Assembly: GCA_030746435.1 (NCBI GenBank) | Contig: JASLMV010000020.1 | Location: forward strand, 1 to 47,961 | From: Gammaproteobacteria bacterium | Lineage (GTDB): Bacteria; Pseudomonadota; Gammaproteobacteria; Steroidobacterales; GCA-2729495 | Direction of reading: 5' to 3' | Length of the DNA stretch: 47,961 bases | Part shown: piece by piece, positions 15,886-24,817 of the stretch | Position numbering within the stretch: the stretch's first letter is position 1 | Layout of the letters: each line of letters starts with the position of its first letter | The notes under the pieces: model-generated | Seen by the model: the letters and a program-made list of their open reading frames with translations, nothing else | Databases searched by the model: none | Told to the model about the DNA's origin: nothing | Translations under genes and position numbers: made by a program

Positions 15886-16838
15886 TGATCCTGTTTCAGC
15901 AGCATCGTTACGCTGTTGCATAAGCGCTTGTAGCTTTCATAACGGCGCAAAGAAACCTTTCCCTGCTCAAGTGCTGCCTTGACGGCACAATCCGGTTCCC
16001 GCAGGTGCTGGCAGTTGTGGAATTTGCATTGATTGGCAAGCCTGCCGATTTCCCTGAAGCCTGCCTGAACCTTTTGCACATCCCGAATGACCGGTGCGAA
16101 CTCACGGACGCCGGGCGAGTCGATAAGTTGGCCACCTGCCTTTAGTTCGTGCATGTATGATGCGGTCGTCGTATGCCGCCCTTCGCCGCTGGCTTCACTG
16201 AGTTCGCCGATGGCAGCATCTGCATCGGCTACCAGTGCGTTTATGAGTGAGGACTTACCTACGCCCGACTGACCGGCCAGCATATTGATGCCATCGACCA
16301 GGATATTTTCCAGTTGGCTGAGTCCTTCGTTCAGTTTGCATGACATAGCCAGGACGTCGTAGCCCAGGCCCTCGTATGTCGCTACTTGCTCGGGAATATC
16401 AGGGCCGATGTCGGTCTTGTTCCAGATCACGAGCCCCGTCGCCCCCATCAGTTCCGCTGAGCAAAGGTACCGGTCAGCCATGAAATAATCCGGTTCCGGG
16501 GCGGGCGCCAGCATCACGAGCAGGCGCGTCAGGTTTGCCGCTATAAGTTCCGGTTTACCGGATGAATCGGGACGTTCCAGAGCGTTGCTGCGCTCACTGA
16601 CAGCAGTAACCAGTGCGTCGGGCGAATCCTTCTGTTCCGTCCATTCGACGAGATCACCGCACACAGCTTTCAGCCGGCGGCCCTTGAGGACATAGCGGCG
16701 TTTCGTTCCGTCGCCCGGGTCGAGCACACCGCGCCGGCCGTAACTCGCGATGATGCGCCCGGAAGCATGAGTTGCCGGCTGTTTCACGGCCGGGGGTCCG
16801 CCGGGGCGCAGCCCTGTACCAATGCTAGAATGCGGCAT
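15882..16838 (-). CDS. rsgA: Small-subunit ribosome-maturation GTPase RsgA
   Basis: 318 residues from ATG at 16838; a TTG at 16850 would add four residues. The circularly permuted GTPase order is visible: an OB-fold N-terminus, G4 (NKTD), then G1 [10 protein letters not shown], the G2 region GRHTTTA, G3 DSPG. A C-terminal zinc-binding motif [14 protein letters not shown] follows. The enzyme checks the decoding site of late 30S particles and releases RbfA. It is divergent from orn, with only 24 bases between the start codons, the frequent gammaproteobacterial rsgA-orn pairing. Confidence 0.96.
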   Translation of the reverse strand: MPHSSIGTGLRPGGPPAVKQPATHASGRIIASYGRRGVLDPGDGTKRRYVLKGRRLKAVCGDLVEWTEQKDSPDALVTAVSERSNALERPDSSGKPELIAANLTRLLVMLAPAPEPDYFMADRYLCSAELMGATGLVIWNKTDIGPDIPEQVATYEGLGYDVLAMSCKLNEGLSQLENILVDGINMLAGQSGVGKSSLINALVADADAAIGELSEASGEGRHTTTASYMHELKAGGQLIDSPGVREFAPVIRDVQKVQAGFREIGRLANQCKFHNCQHLREPDCAVKAALEQGKVSLRRYESYKRLCNSVTMLLKQDH

Positions 16839-16862
16839 CTTTGGCCGCAATGGGGCGCCTGA

Positions 16863-17423
16863 ATGGCCGTTGCAGATAATCGTTTGATATGGATTGATCT
16901 CGAAATGACGGGACTCGATACCAATCAGGATTCTATCATCGAGATCGCGACGATCGTGACGGACGCAGATCTGGAACCATTAGCTGAGGGCCCGGTCCTG
17001 GCTATCCACCAACCCGACAGTGTCCTCGACGCGATGGACGAGTGGAATACACGCCAGCATACAGGCTCGGGCCTGATCGCCCGCGTCCGGTCAAGCACGC
17101 TGAGCGTGGTGGAAGCCGAGCAACAAACCCTGGCATTCCTCGGTGAGTGGGTCAGTGAGGGCAAATCACCCATGTGCGGCAATAGCATATGCCAGGATCG
17201 GCGCTTCCTGGCTCGAGAGATGCCGGCACTCGAGGCTTATTTTCACTACCGCAATCTCGACGTAAGCTCACTGAAGATACTTGCCGGTTTGTGGGCGCCG
17301 TCGGTGGCTGCCGGAATTAGCAAGGATTCATCACATCTCGCGCTGGATGATATTCGCGATTCGATTGCCGAGCTGAAGCATTACCGCGAGCATCTGCTGA
17401 AACTAGATACTTCTGCGGGGTGA
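16863..17423 (+). CDS. orn: Oligoribonuclease
   Basis: 186 residues, standard length. DEDDh exonuclease motifs: IDLEMTGLD with Asp12 and Glu14; [11 protein letters not shown] with the third acidic residue; and [11 protein letters not shown] with the catalytic His and last Asp. It degrades 2-5 nt RNA and pGpG, finishing mRNA decay and cyclic-di-GMP turnover in the cytoplasm. Divergent from rsgA. Confidence 0.97.
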   Translation: MAVADNRLIWIDLEMTGLDTNQDSIIEIATIVTDADLEPLAEGPVLAIHQPDSVLDAMDEWNTRQHTGSGLIARVRSSTLSVVEAEQQTLAFLGEWVSEGKSPMCGNSICQDRRFLAREMPALEAYFHYRNLDVSSLKILAGLWAPSVAAGISKDSSHLALDDIRDSIAELKHYREHLLKLDTSAG

Positions 17424-17439
17424 CACTTGCGGCAAGTGT
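17423..17439 (+). other. Hairpin directly after the orn stop codon
   Basis: ACACTTG, loop CGG, CAAGTGT: a perfect 7-bp stem that begins at the last base of the stop codon. No T run follows, so it is at best a weak terminator or an RNA-stabilising stem. Confidence 0.4.
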
Positions 17440-17494
17440 GCTAGAGTCCTTATTCGCTTTCGGCATGCATACCGAATAAATAGAAAAATAACTT

Positions 17495-18187
17495 ATGAAA
17501 CAAATACTTATAGCATATTTCCGTAGACTTGTCGGTGTAGCGGTGGTTTTTCTGTCGATGGGCGGGCTGGCCGTTGCTGCGGATAACTGGGTGACCGATG
17601 AGTTCGAGGTCATGATGCGCACGGGCAAGACTAATCAGAAGAGCATCGTCCGGCAGCTAAAGTCCGGCACGCGTGTAGAGGTGCTGGATACCGATGCCGA
17701 GGCCGGTTACACGAAGGTACGCGTTTCATCGGGTGCGGAAGGCTGGGTGTTGTCGCGCTACCTCCGGAGCACCCCGACAGCCAAACTGCGGGTTCCGGAA
17801 CTCGAACAGCGCCTGGCACGCAGTGAAACCCGGCAAAAAGAACTGCGGCGCGAGCTTGATGAACTCAAGAAAGAACGGCAGGAGCTTCAGCGCGAGCGGT
17901 CGGATCTGCAGTCGACTAACCGGTCTGTGCAGAACCAGTTGGAACGCGTTACCGAATTATCTGCCGACACAATCCAGGTCGATGATCAGAACAGGCAGCT
18001 AAAGCAGCGCCTCATCGACACTGAGCGGCAGATTGAGGAGCTTGAGCAGGCTAACGGGAAACTCTCAAGCCGCGCCGACCGTGAGTGGTTTCTTATTGGC
18101 GGTGTAGTGCTGACTGTTGGTTTGTTGCTTGGCCTGATAATTCCACGTATTAACCTGCGAAAAAAATCATCCTGGAGTGATTTCTGA
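17495..18187 (+). CDS. SH3-domain, coiled-coil membrane protein (YgiM/TIGR04211 type)
   Basis: 230 residues. A signal peptide (cleavage near AVAAD) is followed by a bacterial SH3 domain, about residues 30-95, with MMRTGKTNQKSIVRQLKSGT and GAEGWVLSRYL. Then a long, strongly charged coiled coil runs over about residues 100-190, and one membrane helix (WFLIGGVVLTVGLLLGLIIP) near the C-terminus leads into a short basic tail. This is the architecture of the TIGR04211 family, found widely in gammaproteobacteria and represented by YgiM. It is thought to sit in the inner membrane with SH3 and coil in the periplasm; the molecular role is unknown. Confidence 0.9.
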   Translation: MKQILIAYFRRLVGVAVVFLSMGGLAVAADNWVTDEFEVMMRTGKTNQKSIVRQLKSGTRVEVLDTDAEAGYTKVRVSSGAEGWVLSRYLRSTPTAKLRVPELEQRLARSETRQKELRRELDELKKERQELQRERSDLQSTNRSVQNQLERVTELSADTIQVDDQNRQLKQRLIDTERQIEELEQANGKLSSRADREWFLIGGVVLTVGLLLGLIIPRINLRKKSSWSDF

Positions 18188-18188
18188 T

Positions 18189-18217
18189 CTGGCCGGTCAG
18201 ATTTCTTCGCCGGCCAG
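18189..18217. terminator. Inverted repeat between convergent genes
   Basis: CTGGCCGG and CCGGCCAG form a perfect 8-bp stem around a 13-base loop that includes the ppsA stop codon. It lies between the convergent SH3-protein gene and ppsA. T runs are poor on both sides, so termination is likely but not certain. Confidence 0.45.
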
Positions 18218-20566
18218 GTGCATCCATGTTTCTATAACGCTGTCAGGGTTTAGTGACATACTTTCTATGCCCTGATCGAGTAACCATTTCGCCAGTTCCG
18301 GATGATCGGACGGCCCCTGGCCACAAATACCCACATATTTCCCCTGCGCCTTGCACGCATCGATGGCCATTTTCAGCATGGCTTTTACCGCATCGTCACG
18401 TTCGTCAAACAGGTCAGCGATAAGGCCGGAGTCGCGGTCCAGGCCAAGGGTTAGCTGGGTCATATCGTTTGAGCCGATCGACATACCGTCGAAGTATTCC
18501 AGGTAGCGGTCGGCCAACACGGCGTTGGTCGGTAGTTCGCACATCATGATGACCTGCAGCCCGTTGTTGCCACGTTTCAGCCCGAGCTGCGCCAGTAATT
18601 CGGTGACATTTTTCGCTTCCGCCAGTGTCCGGACAAACGGCACCATGATCTGCACGTTGTGCAGGCCAATCTCATCCCGTACCCGGCGAAGGGCCTTGCA
18701 TTCCATCTCGAAGCAGGGCTGGAAATCCGGCGCTACGTAGCGGGACGCACCGCGGAAACCCAGCATCGGGTTCTCCTCGGTCGGTTCGTACGCTTGTCCG
18801 CCGATCAGTTTCCTGTACTCGTTCGATTTGAAATCGGACAGCCTGACGATGACGGGCTCCGGGGCAAATGCCGCAGCAATGCACGCGATACCCTCACTGA
18901 GCTTGTCGACAAAGAATTCTTCCGGGCTGGGGTAGCCGGCGAACCGATGGCGGATAGTCTCTTGCAGTTCTTCGTCGAGTTTGTCGAACTCCAGGAGCGC
19001 CCGCGGGTGCACCCCGATCATATTGTTGATGATGAATTCGAGTCGTGCCAGCCCGACACCCCGGTGTGGGATGTTAGCGAAATCGAAAGCCCTGTCGGGG
19101 GTGCCGACATTCAGCATGATCTTGACGGGGATTTCGGGCAACTGGTCGAGTTTGATTTGCTGCTGTTCGAATTCGAGGATGCCGTCGTAAACGAAACCTT
19201 CATCGCCCTCGGCACAGGAAACCGTAACCGGCTGGCCGTCACTGACGTCATCTGTCGCCGATGCACAGCCCACAACGGCGGGTATGCCCAGCTCACGTGC
19301 GATGATCGCCGCATGGCAGGTCCGGCCGCCCCGGTTGGTGACGATGGCCGAGGCCCTGTTCATGACCGGCTCCCAGTCCGGATCGGTCATGTCGGTGACC
19401 AGCACGTCACCGTCCTTGATGCGGTTCATGTCCTCAATCCGGTCGATAACTTTCGCGGTCCCGGAACCGATGCGCTGGCCAATAGCGCGCCCCTGGGTGA
19501 TGACCGAGGACTTGCCGAGCAGTGTATAGCGCTGGATGCTCTGGCCGGACCGGCTCTGTACCGTTTCCGGCCGCGCCTGGAGCAGGTAGATCTTGCCGTC
19601 TGAGCCGTCTTTCGCCCATTCGATATCCATCGGCCGCCCGTAATGTTCTTCTACGCTCAAGGCGTAACGTGCGAGCGTTTCGGCGTCCTCGTCGGTTATG
19701 CAAAAACGGTTTGAATCTGCTTCTTCGACATCTACAGTTTTCACGAATTCGGCAGACGAGGAGTCATCGTCATAGACCATCTTGATAGCCTTGCTGCCGA
19801 GGTTGCGGCGAATGACTGCACGGTTCCCGGCTCGCAACGCCGGTTTGTAAATGTAAAACTCATCGGGGTTCACGGCCCCCTGAACTACGCATTCGCCCAG
19901 CCCCCACGATGCGGTAATAAAAACGAGGTCCCGGAAGCCGGATTCCGTATCCAGCGTGAACATCACGCCGCTGGCAGCGAGGTCGCTGCGCGCCATGCGC
20001 TGCACGCCCACCGACAGCGCAACGTCCTTGTGCTCAAAGCCCTGGTGTACGCGATAAGCAATAGCCCGATCTGTATACAGCGACGCATATACCTGTTGAA
20101 CGGAAGTTAGCAACTGGTCCAGACCCCGCACGTTCAGCATGGTTTCCTGCTGTCCCGCGAACGAAGCGTCGGGCAGATCCTCGGCCGTCGCCGACGACCG
20201 GACGGCTACCGAGAAGTTCTCGCCCTGGCCGGCAGACAGGTCGGCCCAGGCTGCTTCGATCTGGGCGCGCAAATCGTCTGGCAGGGGAGCATCCAGCAAC
20301 CACTGGCGGATCTGCTGCCCGGCCGATGCGAGCTGTGTGAGGTTGTCGACGTCCAGTTCGTCCAGGATATCCTCGATTCGCTTCGCGAGCCCGTCATGCT
20401 GCAGGAACCGTCGATAGGCTTCGGCCGTCGTAGCGAAGCCCCCCGGCACCATGACACCTGCCTGCGACAGGTTGGCGATCATCTCCCCCAGCGATGCATT
20501 TTTGCCTCCGACCGTTTCGATGTCGTTGATGCCGAGGCGTTCTAACGGAATTACGTGCTGCTCCAA
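18197..20566 (-). CDS. ppsA: Phosphoenolpyruvate synthase
   Basis: 789 residues, full length for pyruvate, water dikinase. The N-terminal ATP-grasp part starts [13 protein letters not shown] and includes [20 protein letters not shown]. The phosphohistidine domain has [15 protein letters not shown] with the catalytic His near residue 416. The PEP/pyruvate barrel contains [10 protein letters not shown] and ends [17 protein letters not shown]. It makes PEP from pyruvate and ATP for gluconeogenesis. The start codon is TTG: GGGAG stands six bases upstream and the protein starts [12 protein letters not shown] as relatives do. The regulator ppsR is divergent, 77 bases away. Confidence 0.97.
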   Translation of the reverse strand: MEQHVIPLERLGINDIETVGGKNASLGEMIANLSQAGVMVPGGFATTAEAYRRFLQHDGLAKRIEDILDELDVDNLTQLASAGQQIRQWLLDAPLPDDLRAQIEAAWADLSAGQGENFSVAVRSSATAEDLPDASFAGQQETMLNVRGLDQLLTSVQQVYASLYTDRAIAYRVHQGFEHKDVALSVGVQRMARSDLAASGVMFTLDTESGFRDLVFITASWGLGECVVQGAVNPDEFYIYKPALRAGNRAVIRRNLGSKAIKMVYDDDSSSAEFVKTVDVEEADSNRFCITDEDAETLARYALSVEEHYGRPMDIEWAKDGSDGKIYLLQARPETVQSRSGQSIQRYTLLGKSSVITQGRAIGQRIGSGTAKVIDRIEDMNRIKDGDVLVTDMTDPDWEPVMNRASAIVTNRGGRTCHAAIIARELGIPAVVGCASATDDVSDGQPVTVSCAEGDEGFVYDGILEFEQQQIKLDQLPEIPVKIMLNVGTPDRAFDFANIPHRGVGLARLEFIINNMIGVHPRALLEFDKLDEELQETIRHRFAGYPSPEEFFVDKLSEGIACIAAAFAPEPVIVRLSDFKSNEYRKLIGGQAYEPTEENPMLGFRGASRYVAPDFQPCFEMECKALRRVRDEIGLHNVQIMVPFVRTLAEAKNVTELLAQLGLKRGNNGLQVIMMCELPTNAVLADRYLEYFDGMSIGSNDMTQLTLGLDRDSGLIADLFDERDDAVKAMLKMAIDACKAQGKYVGICGQGPSDHPELAKWLLDQGIESMSLNPDSVIETWMHLAGEEI

Positions 20567-20609
20567 AGGGGGCTCCCTTGTGGTATTAACCCGGAAATGG
20601 AAAACTGGC

Positions 20610-20622
20610 GCCTGATTCAGGC
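20610..20622. promoter_or_regulatory. Palindrome in the ppsA-ppsR intergenic region
   Basis: GCCTGA-T-TCAGGC, a perfect 6-bp inverted repeat around a single central base, lies midway between the divergent ppsA and ppsR starts. Its size and place suit a regulator binding site for carbon-flux control. It does not match the Cra/FruR consensus well, so I do not name a protein. Confidence 0.4.
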
Positions 20623-20643
20623 CATTAAGTATGTCAATTAACT

Positions 20644-21468
20644 ATGAGTCGTCGAACCGTATTTTTTGTATCTGACCAAACAGGCGTTACCGCTGAAACG
20701 CTTGGCCACAGTCTCCTGACGCAGTTTGAGGCGCAGGAGTTCGATCAGGTCACTCTGCCATTTCTGGATACTATTGACAAGGTAGATCAGGCGCTTAAGG
20801 AGATAGATGCCAAGGCCGATTCCCAGGGGGCCGGGCCGATTATTTTCAGTACGTTGGTACAAGACCATCTGCGCAAGCGCTTCGCCCCGAAAACGGGCTT
20901 GTTAATCGATTTTTTTAATACCTTCTTACCGTCCCTGGAGGATGAACTGCACGCGAAGTCTTCACATAAGTCGGGACGGGCGCACGGTCTCGTAGACTCG
21001 GGTCGTTACGATCAGCGTATTGATGCGACCAACTTTGCACTTAATAATGATGACGGCGCCCGCACGCGCGACTACGACAGGGCAGATATCATCCTGGTCG
21101 GCGTGTCACGTTCGGGTAAAACGCCCACCTGTCTGTACCTTGCACTGACTTACGGCGTTTATGCGGCAAACTATCCTTTGTCGGAAGATGAGCTCGATAC
21201 CGGCGCCCTGCCAAAAGTGTTGCAACCGCACCTGCATAAAATATATGGCCTGACCATCGAGCCGCGCCGCCTGCGGCAGATTCGCAGGGAGCGGCGGCCA
21301 ACAGGGCGCTACTCGACCACCCAGCAGGTCAGTTTCGAGGTGCGGGCGGCCGAGGAGCTGTTCGAGCGTTACAAGATTAAGTTTGTCGATACCACGCGCT
21401 CGTCTATCGAGGAGCTTGCCAGTACGATACTTTCCAATACCGGTGTCGAACGGCGTATACGGCCCTGA
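20644..21468 (+). CDS. ppsR: PEP synthase regulatory protein (kinase/phosphotransferase)
   Basis: 274 residues of the DUF299 family. FFVSDQTGVTAETLG at the N-terminus and the P-loop GVSRSGKTPTCLYLA near residue 153 are diagnostic. It inactivates PEP synthase by ADP-dependent phosphorylation of a threonine and reactivates it by phosphorolysis. The divergent neighbour is its target, ppsA, the usual arrangement. Confidence 0.96.
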   Translation: MSRRTVFFVSDQTGVTAETLGHSLLTQFEAQEFDQVTLPFLDTIDKVDQALKEIDAKADSQGAGPIIFSTLVQDHLRKRFAPKTGLLIDFFNTFLPSLEDELHAKSSHKSGRAHGLVDSGRYDQRIDATNFALNNDDGARTRDYDRADIILVGVSRSGKTPTCLYLALTYGVYAANYPLSEDELDTGALPKVLQPHLHKIYGLTIEPRRLRQIRRERRPTGRYSTTQQVSFEVRAAEELFERYKIKFVDTTRSSIEELASTILSNTGVERRIRP

Positions 21469-21472
21469 CGAA

Positions 21473-23119
21473 TCAGATAATCGCGGTCGGTTCTGTCAAG
21501 CCGGTGAAGTGCTCGATGCGTGCGATCTCGGCGGCGGTTCCGGCCAGGTCTGACAGCGCGGCAGCAGCGGGTTTTTCAGCAATTCCCGGCCCGCGTTCGG
21601 TCCTGTCGAGGTAAACACGCAGCGTGGCCCCGGATGTGCCAGTCCCGGACAAGCGCAGGACTATACGGCCGCCATCGGCAGAAAACAGACGTATACCCTG
21701 GTTGGTCGATACGCTGCCGTCGACCGGGTCGGTATATTCAAAAATATTGGCTTCCGATATTTGCTGACCGGCGCCGGCACTTCCTGCTACGCTGCCAATG
21801 TTGTCGGTCAGGTTCCGGATTATCGCTTCAGCCTTTTCCAAGTCGGCGATCACGTAATCACGCCGCTGAAAAAAGCATCGGCCAAAGCGTGCCCAGTGCC
21901 GCCGGACGATTTCACCGACTGATTGTTCCAGCCCTGCCATCATACTAAGCCAGTAAAGCACCGCCCACAGTCCATCTTTCTCGCGGGTATGCGCAGAACT
22001 GGTGCCGAAACTTTCTTCTCCACAAAGTCCGATTTTGCCGGCTTCGAGCAGGTTGCAGAAAAAACGCCACCCCGTTGGAGTTTCAAAGCACGGTATGCCC
22101 AGATCATGCGCGACAGCATCGACCGCGCGGCTGGTTGGCATCGACCGTGCTACGCCTGGCACGCCGTTTCGGTATCCGGGGGCGACAACAGTATTTGCCA
22201 GCATGATGGCCAGGCTGTCCCCGGGAGAAACCAGCATACTGCTGCCGAGTATCATGTAGCGGTCGCCATCGCCATCGGAAGCGCCGATTAAATCGGGTGC
22301 ATTTTCTGACATCGCCAGTTTGACTAGATGTGCCGCTTGAACCGGGTTGGGGTCCGGGTGGATGCCACCAAAATCTTCCAGGGGTGTCGCGTTACAGATG
22401 CATTCGTCTGGGACACCGAGCATGTCGCAGAATATACGCTGTGCATAAGGACCGGTTACGGCATTGAGTGCATCGAAGTGCAGGCGTACCCTGTGTTTCA
22501 GCGTACTTCTCAGTAATTCGAAATCAAATATCTCCTCCATGAGTTCTGCATAGTCGGAGACCGGGTCAACGATTTCAATAACGGTATTACCAATTACGGT
22601 TTCACCACACTTGTCGATATCCAGCGTCGTAAGGTCGGCAAGTTTGTAGCTTTTACACACGAGGCTGCTGGCAAAAGCTGCCTCCGTGAGTTGCTCCGGA
22701 GCCTGACCACCTGTTGCGGTGTTGAACTTGATCCCGAAATCACCGTCCGGCCCCCCGGGATTGTGGCTGGCCGAAAGAATAATACCGCCGGCTGCATTAC
22801 GTGTACGGATCAGGTTCGACGCCGCCGGAGTCGAGAGTAAACCTCCCTGGCCGACAACCATGCGTCCGATGCCGTTTGCGGCTGCCATAGCACTGATCGT
22901 CTGGACGGCTTCACGGTTGTAATAACGGCCGTCGCCACCCAGCACCAGGGTGGAGCCAGGTTCCAGTTTCAATGTATCAAATACTGATTGCACAAAACAT
23001 TCGAGGTAATGCTGTTGCTGGAATACAGTTACCTTTTTTCGCAGTCCGGCAGTACCCGACCGCTGATCATCGAACGGCACGCAATCTATTTCGCGCAGTT
23101 TCAGTTTTTCGCTCCGCAT
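21473..23119 (-). CDS. pgm: Phosphoglucomutase (PGM1-like)
   Basis: 548 residues of the alpha-D-phosphohexomutase superfamily, in the long glucose-specific form. N-terminal RSGTAGLRKKV; phosphoserine loop SASHNPGG with Ser118; metal-binding loop DGDGDR; sugar-binding loop CGEESFGTSS; and the phosphate-binding end LRLSGTGTSGATLRVYL. It interconverts glucose 1-phosphate and glucose 6-phosphate, feeding glycogen and nucleotide-sugar synthesis. It ends four bases after the convergent ppsR gene. No strong ribosome binding site precedes the ATG. Confidence 0.95.
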   Translation of the reverse strand: MRSEKLKLREIDCVPFDDQRSGTAGLRKKVTVFQQQHYLECFVQSVFDTLKLEPGSTLVLGGDGRYYNREAVQTISAMAAANGIGRMVVGQGGLLSTPAASNLIRTRNAAGGIILSASHNPGGPDGDFGIKFNTATGGQAPEQLTEAAFASSLVCKSYKLADLTTLDIDKCGETVIGNTVIEIVDPVSDYAELMEEIFDFELLRSTLKHRVRLHFDALNAVTGPYAQRIFCDMLGVPDECICNATPLEDFGGIHPDPNPVQAAHLVKLAMSENAPDLIGASDGDGDRYMILGSSMLVSPGDSLAIMLANTVVAPGYRNGVPGVARSMPTSRAVDAVAHDLGIPCFETPTGWRFFCNLLEAGKIGLCGEESFGTSSAHTREKDGLWAVLYWLSMMAGLEQSVGEIVRRHWARFGRCFFQRRDYVIADLEKAEAIIRNLTDNIGSVAGSAGAGQQISEANIFEYTDPVDGSVSTNQGIRLFSADGGRIVLRLSGTGTSGATLRVYLDRTERGPGIAEKPAAAALSDLAGTAAEIARIEHFTGLTEPTAII

Positions 23120-23171
23120 TTTTGTGATGTTGTTAAAGTATGATTTATGACGTCTATGCTATAGTGATTGC

Positions 23172-23642
23172 ATGTTCGTAGACAGCTATATTTTGCCTCA
23201 GTGTTTTGCTAGCCCGCGTAGCTTTGGCGGGCTTATGGCGCTGTATGAGGCTAATTTTATCAAGCTCAATCAGCTGATTAACGGGCTGCCTGAATGTACC
23301 GGGCATCATTTGTCGCAATCGGACTCCGATTTTAATCTCCACTTAAGTGTTGAGGGACGCACAAAGTATACCTGTGAACTCAGGCTGACCTACCTGTTTG
23401 ACGCATCTGAACATCCCTGTGGCGACATTGGGCCTGTAGCCGACCCTGACTTGGTTACCAAGGTGTTTCTGGATGCCCGAATGGCGGATGTGCAAAGCTG
23501 GATAAATTTGTCCCGCCACGAAATGCTGCGGTCACTGCATAATCGCTACCGGCGTGAGATCGACAGGCGCTGGGCCCGCAATATGATGTTGAGCAAATGG
23601 CTGGACTATCTGCTCGATAATCGGCACTTTTTCACTGCTTAA
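23172..23642 (+). CDS. DUF1249 protein (YqiB-like)
   Basis: 156 residues. The segment FGGLMALYEANFIKLNQLI matches the N-terminus of YqiB-type proteins, and the second half (FLDARMADVQSW... ending KWLDYLLDNRHFF) matches the family pattern of a basic middle and a WLDYLL tail. The start at 23172 gives a longer N-terminus than E. coli YqiB; Met at 23235 is the alternative. Function is unknown; in many genomes it sits near nudF and cpdA, which are absent here. It is divergent from pgm, with a 52-base gap. Confidence 0.88.
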   Translation: MFVDSYILPQCFASPRSFGGLMALYEANFIKLNQLINGLPECTGHHLSQSDSDFNLHLSVEGRTKYTCELRLTYLFDASEHPCGDIGPVADPDLVTKVFLDARMADVQSWINLSRHEMLRSLHNRYRREIDRRWARNMMLSKWLDYLLDNRHFFTA

Positions 23643-23777
23643 CAAGGCCTTAGAGGTCAGTCACTCAACCGAACTGTCGATTCCATCAAGGTTTGATGCC
23701 CCCTGATTCGCTAGATTTGCAAAGGGAACCGTTATACACGGGTCCCCTTGTATAGATCTGCTTAACGACAGGGTGCT

Positions 23778-24815
23778 ATGGCTATACTGACATCCCCGCT
23801 TTTTAGCCGGACGGAAAACGATAACGGAGACGAGGAACAGCTTCTAAAGTTGTTCTGGAACCGTGCTGAGCTGAAAAAGGAGCTGGCTAAACTGCGCCGG
23901 GATGCTTTGCGTTCTGCAGAGAAATTAACTCAGCAGGAAGCGCTTACCTTGCGGTTGCAGCAGCGGCTCGAACAACTGGAGTCACAACTTGGCAATCCCG
24001 AGACGGCGTCCAGTGTGGTGACTTACTATCAGCTTCAGGGTGTCTGGAAACTTTGTCACAATAAGTTGTTGGCGGCATCTAACGAATTAGGTCGTGCGCA
24101 GCACGACAAACAGTACCGGAAACATGTTGCCGAGTTCCGGCGCGGCCTGAACGCATCATTGTCGGGGGTGCAGAAATCCCTTAATGAGGTAAACCACTCC
24201 GGTGAGGTGCTTTCTGAGGAAATTCGCAAGCTGCGTGAAAAGAGGAGTGCGAGTTACGGGATATGGAATATTTTCCGCCGGCGCCGCCTGACCGCACAAA
24301 TCAGGGATAAGCGCCTTGAGCGTCGTGCTATTACCATGCGGCTCGGCGAACTTACCGAGGAACTGCAGTCACGGTCGAGCCAGGAGCCGCCGGAGTTCTC
24401 CGGGCTCGGCACGGAAACCAAGCGGGCGATAAACCTGCGGCTAATCGCGTACGCACAAGAGTTGTATCTGCACTTCGCCGACCGGGAAATTGCCAATCTT
24501 GCGCGAGAGTCATCTATACGGGGCTTTGATGACCTGAAGTTTGGTAACAAGCGTGATTGCCGTGCTATTGGTTCATATATAGAAGATCAGCTTAAGCTGC
24601 TCGCCGCTGATGCGAATATGCAAATGCGGGTGCAAGCGCGAATGGAGTATTTGAAATCGGAACTGCACTACAGGCAGGATGCAGATGCCGTCCCGATTGC
24701 CGGTACACTGAACTCGATTCCGGTATTTAGAGCCAACGGCAAGAAGGTGGCCAATGTAGCGGTCAATGTACTCGGCGACGAGTACTGGGACATATTTTCC
24801 GCGCTACTGACCTGA
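23778..24815 (+). CDS. Coiled-coil protein of unknown function
   Basis: 345 residues, cytoplasmic (no signal peptide or membrane segment). Residues ~20-75 are a strong coiled coil (ELKKELAKLRRDALRSAEKL...), and ~100-205 form another charged helical stretch with a very basic patch FRRRRLTAQIRDKRLERR. The last ~130 residues look globular (LIAYAQELYLHFADREIANLA, ending VNVLGDEYWDIFSALL). I know no family with this layout. The 135 bases upstream hold a weak hairpin (23721-23749, AAGGG...CCCTT) but no clear promoter. It is convergent with prc, three bases apart. Codon use looks like the neighbours, so it is a real gene, perhaps lineage-specific. Confidence 0.75.
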   Translation: MAILTSPLFSRTENDNGDEEQLLKLFWNRAELKKELAKLRRDALRSAEKLTQQEALTLRLQQRLEQLESQLGNPETASSVVTYYQLQGVWKLCHNKLLAASNELGRAQHDKQYRKHVAEFRRGLNASLSGVQKSLNEVNHSGEVLSEEIRKLREKRSASYGIWNIFRRRRLTAQIRDKRLERRAITMRLGELTEELQSRSSQEPPEFSGLGTETKRAINLRLIAYAQELYLHFADREIANLARESSIRGFDDLKFGNKRDCRAIGSYIEDQLKLLAADANMQMRVQARMEYLKSELHYRQDADAVPIAGTLNSIPVFRANGKKVANVAVNVLGDEYWDIFSALLT

Positions 24816-24817
24816 AT

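Noticed and set aside
18659-19603. Plus-strand ORF of 314 codons inside ppsA
   Set aside because: Antisense shadow of a highly conserved enzyme gene.
23721-23749. Hairpin AAGGG...CCCTT upstream of the coiled-coil gene as a terminator
   Set aside because: The stem is imperfect and has no T run; kept only as a remark.
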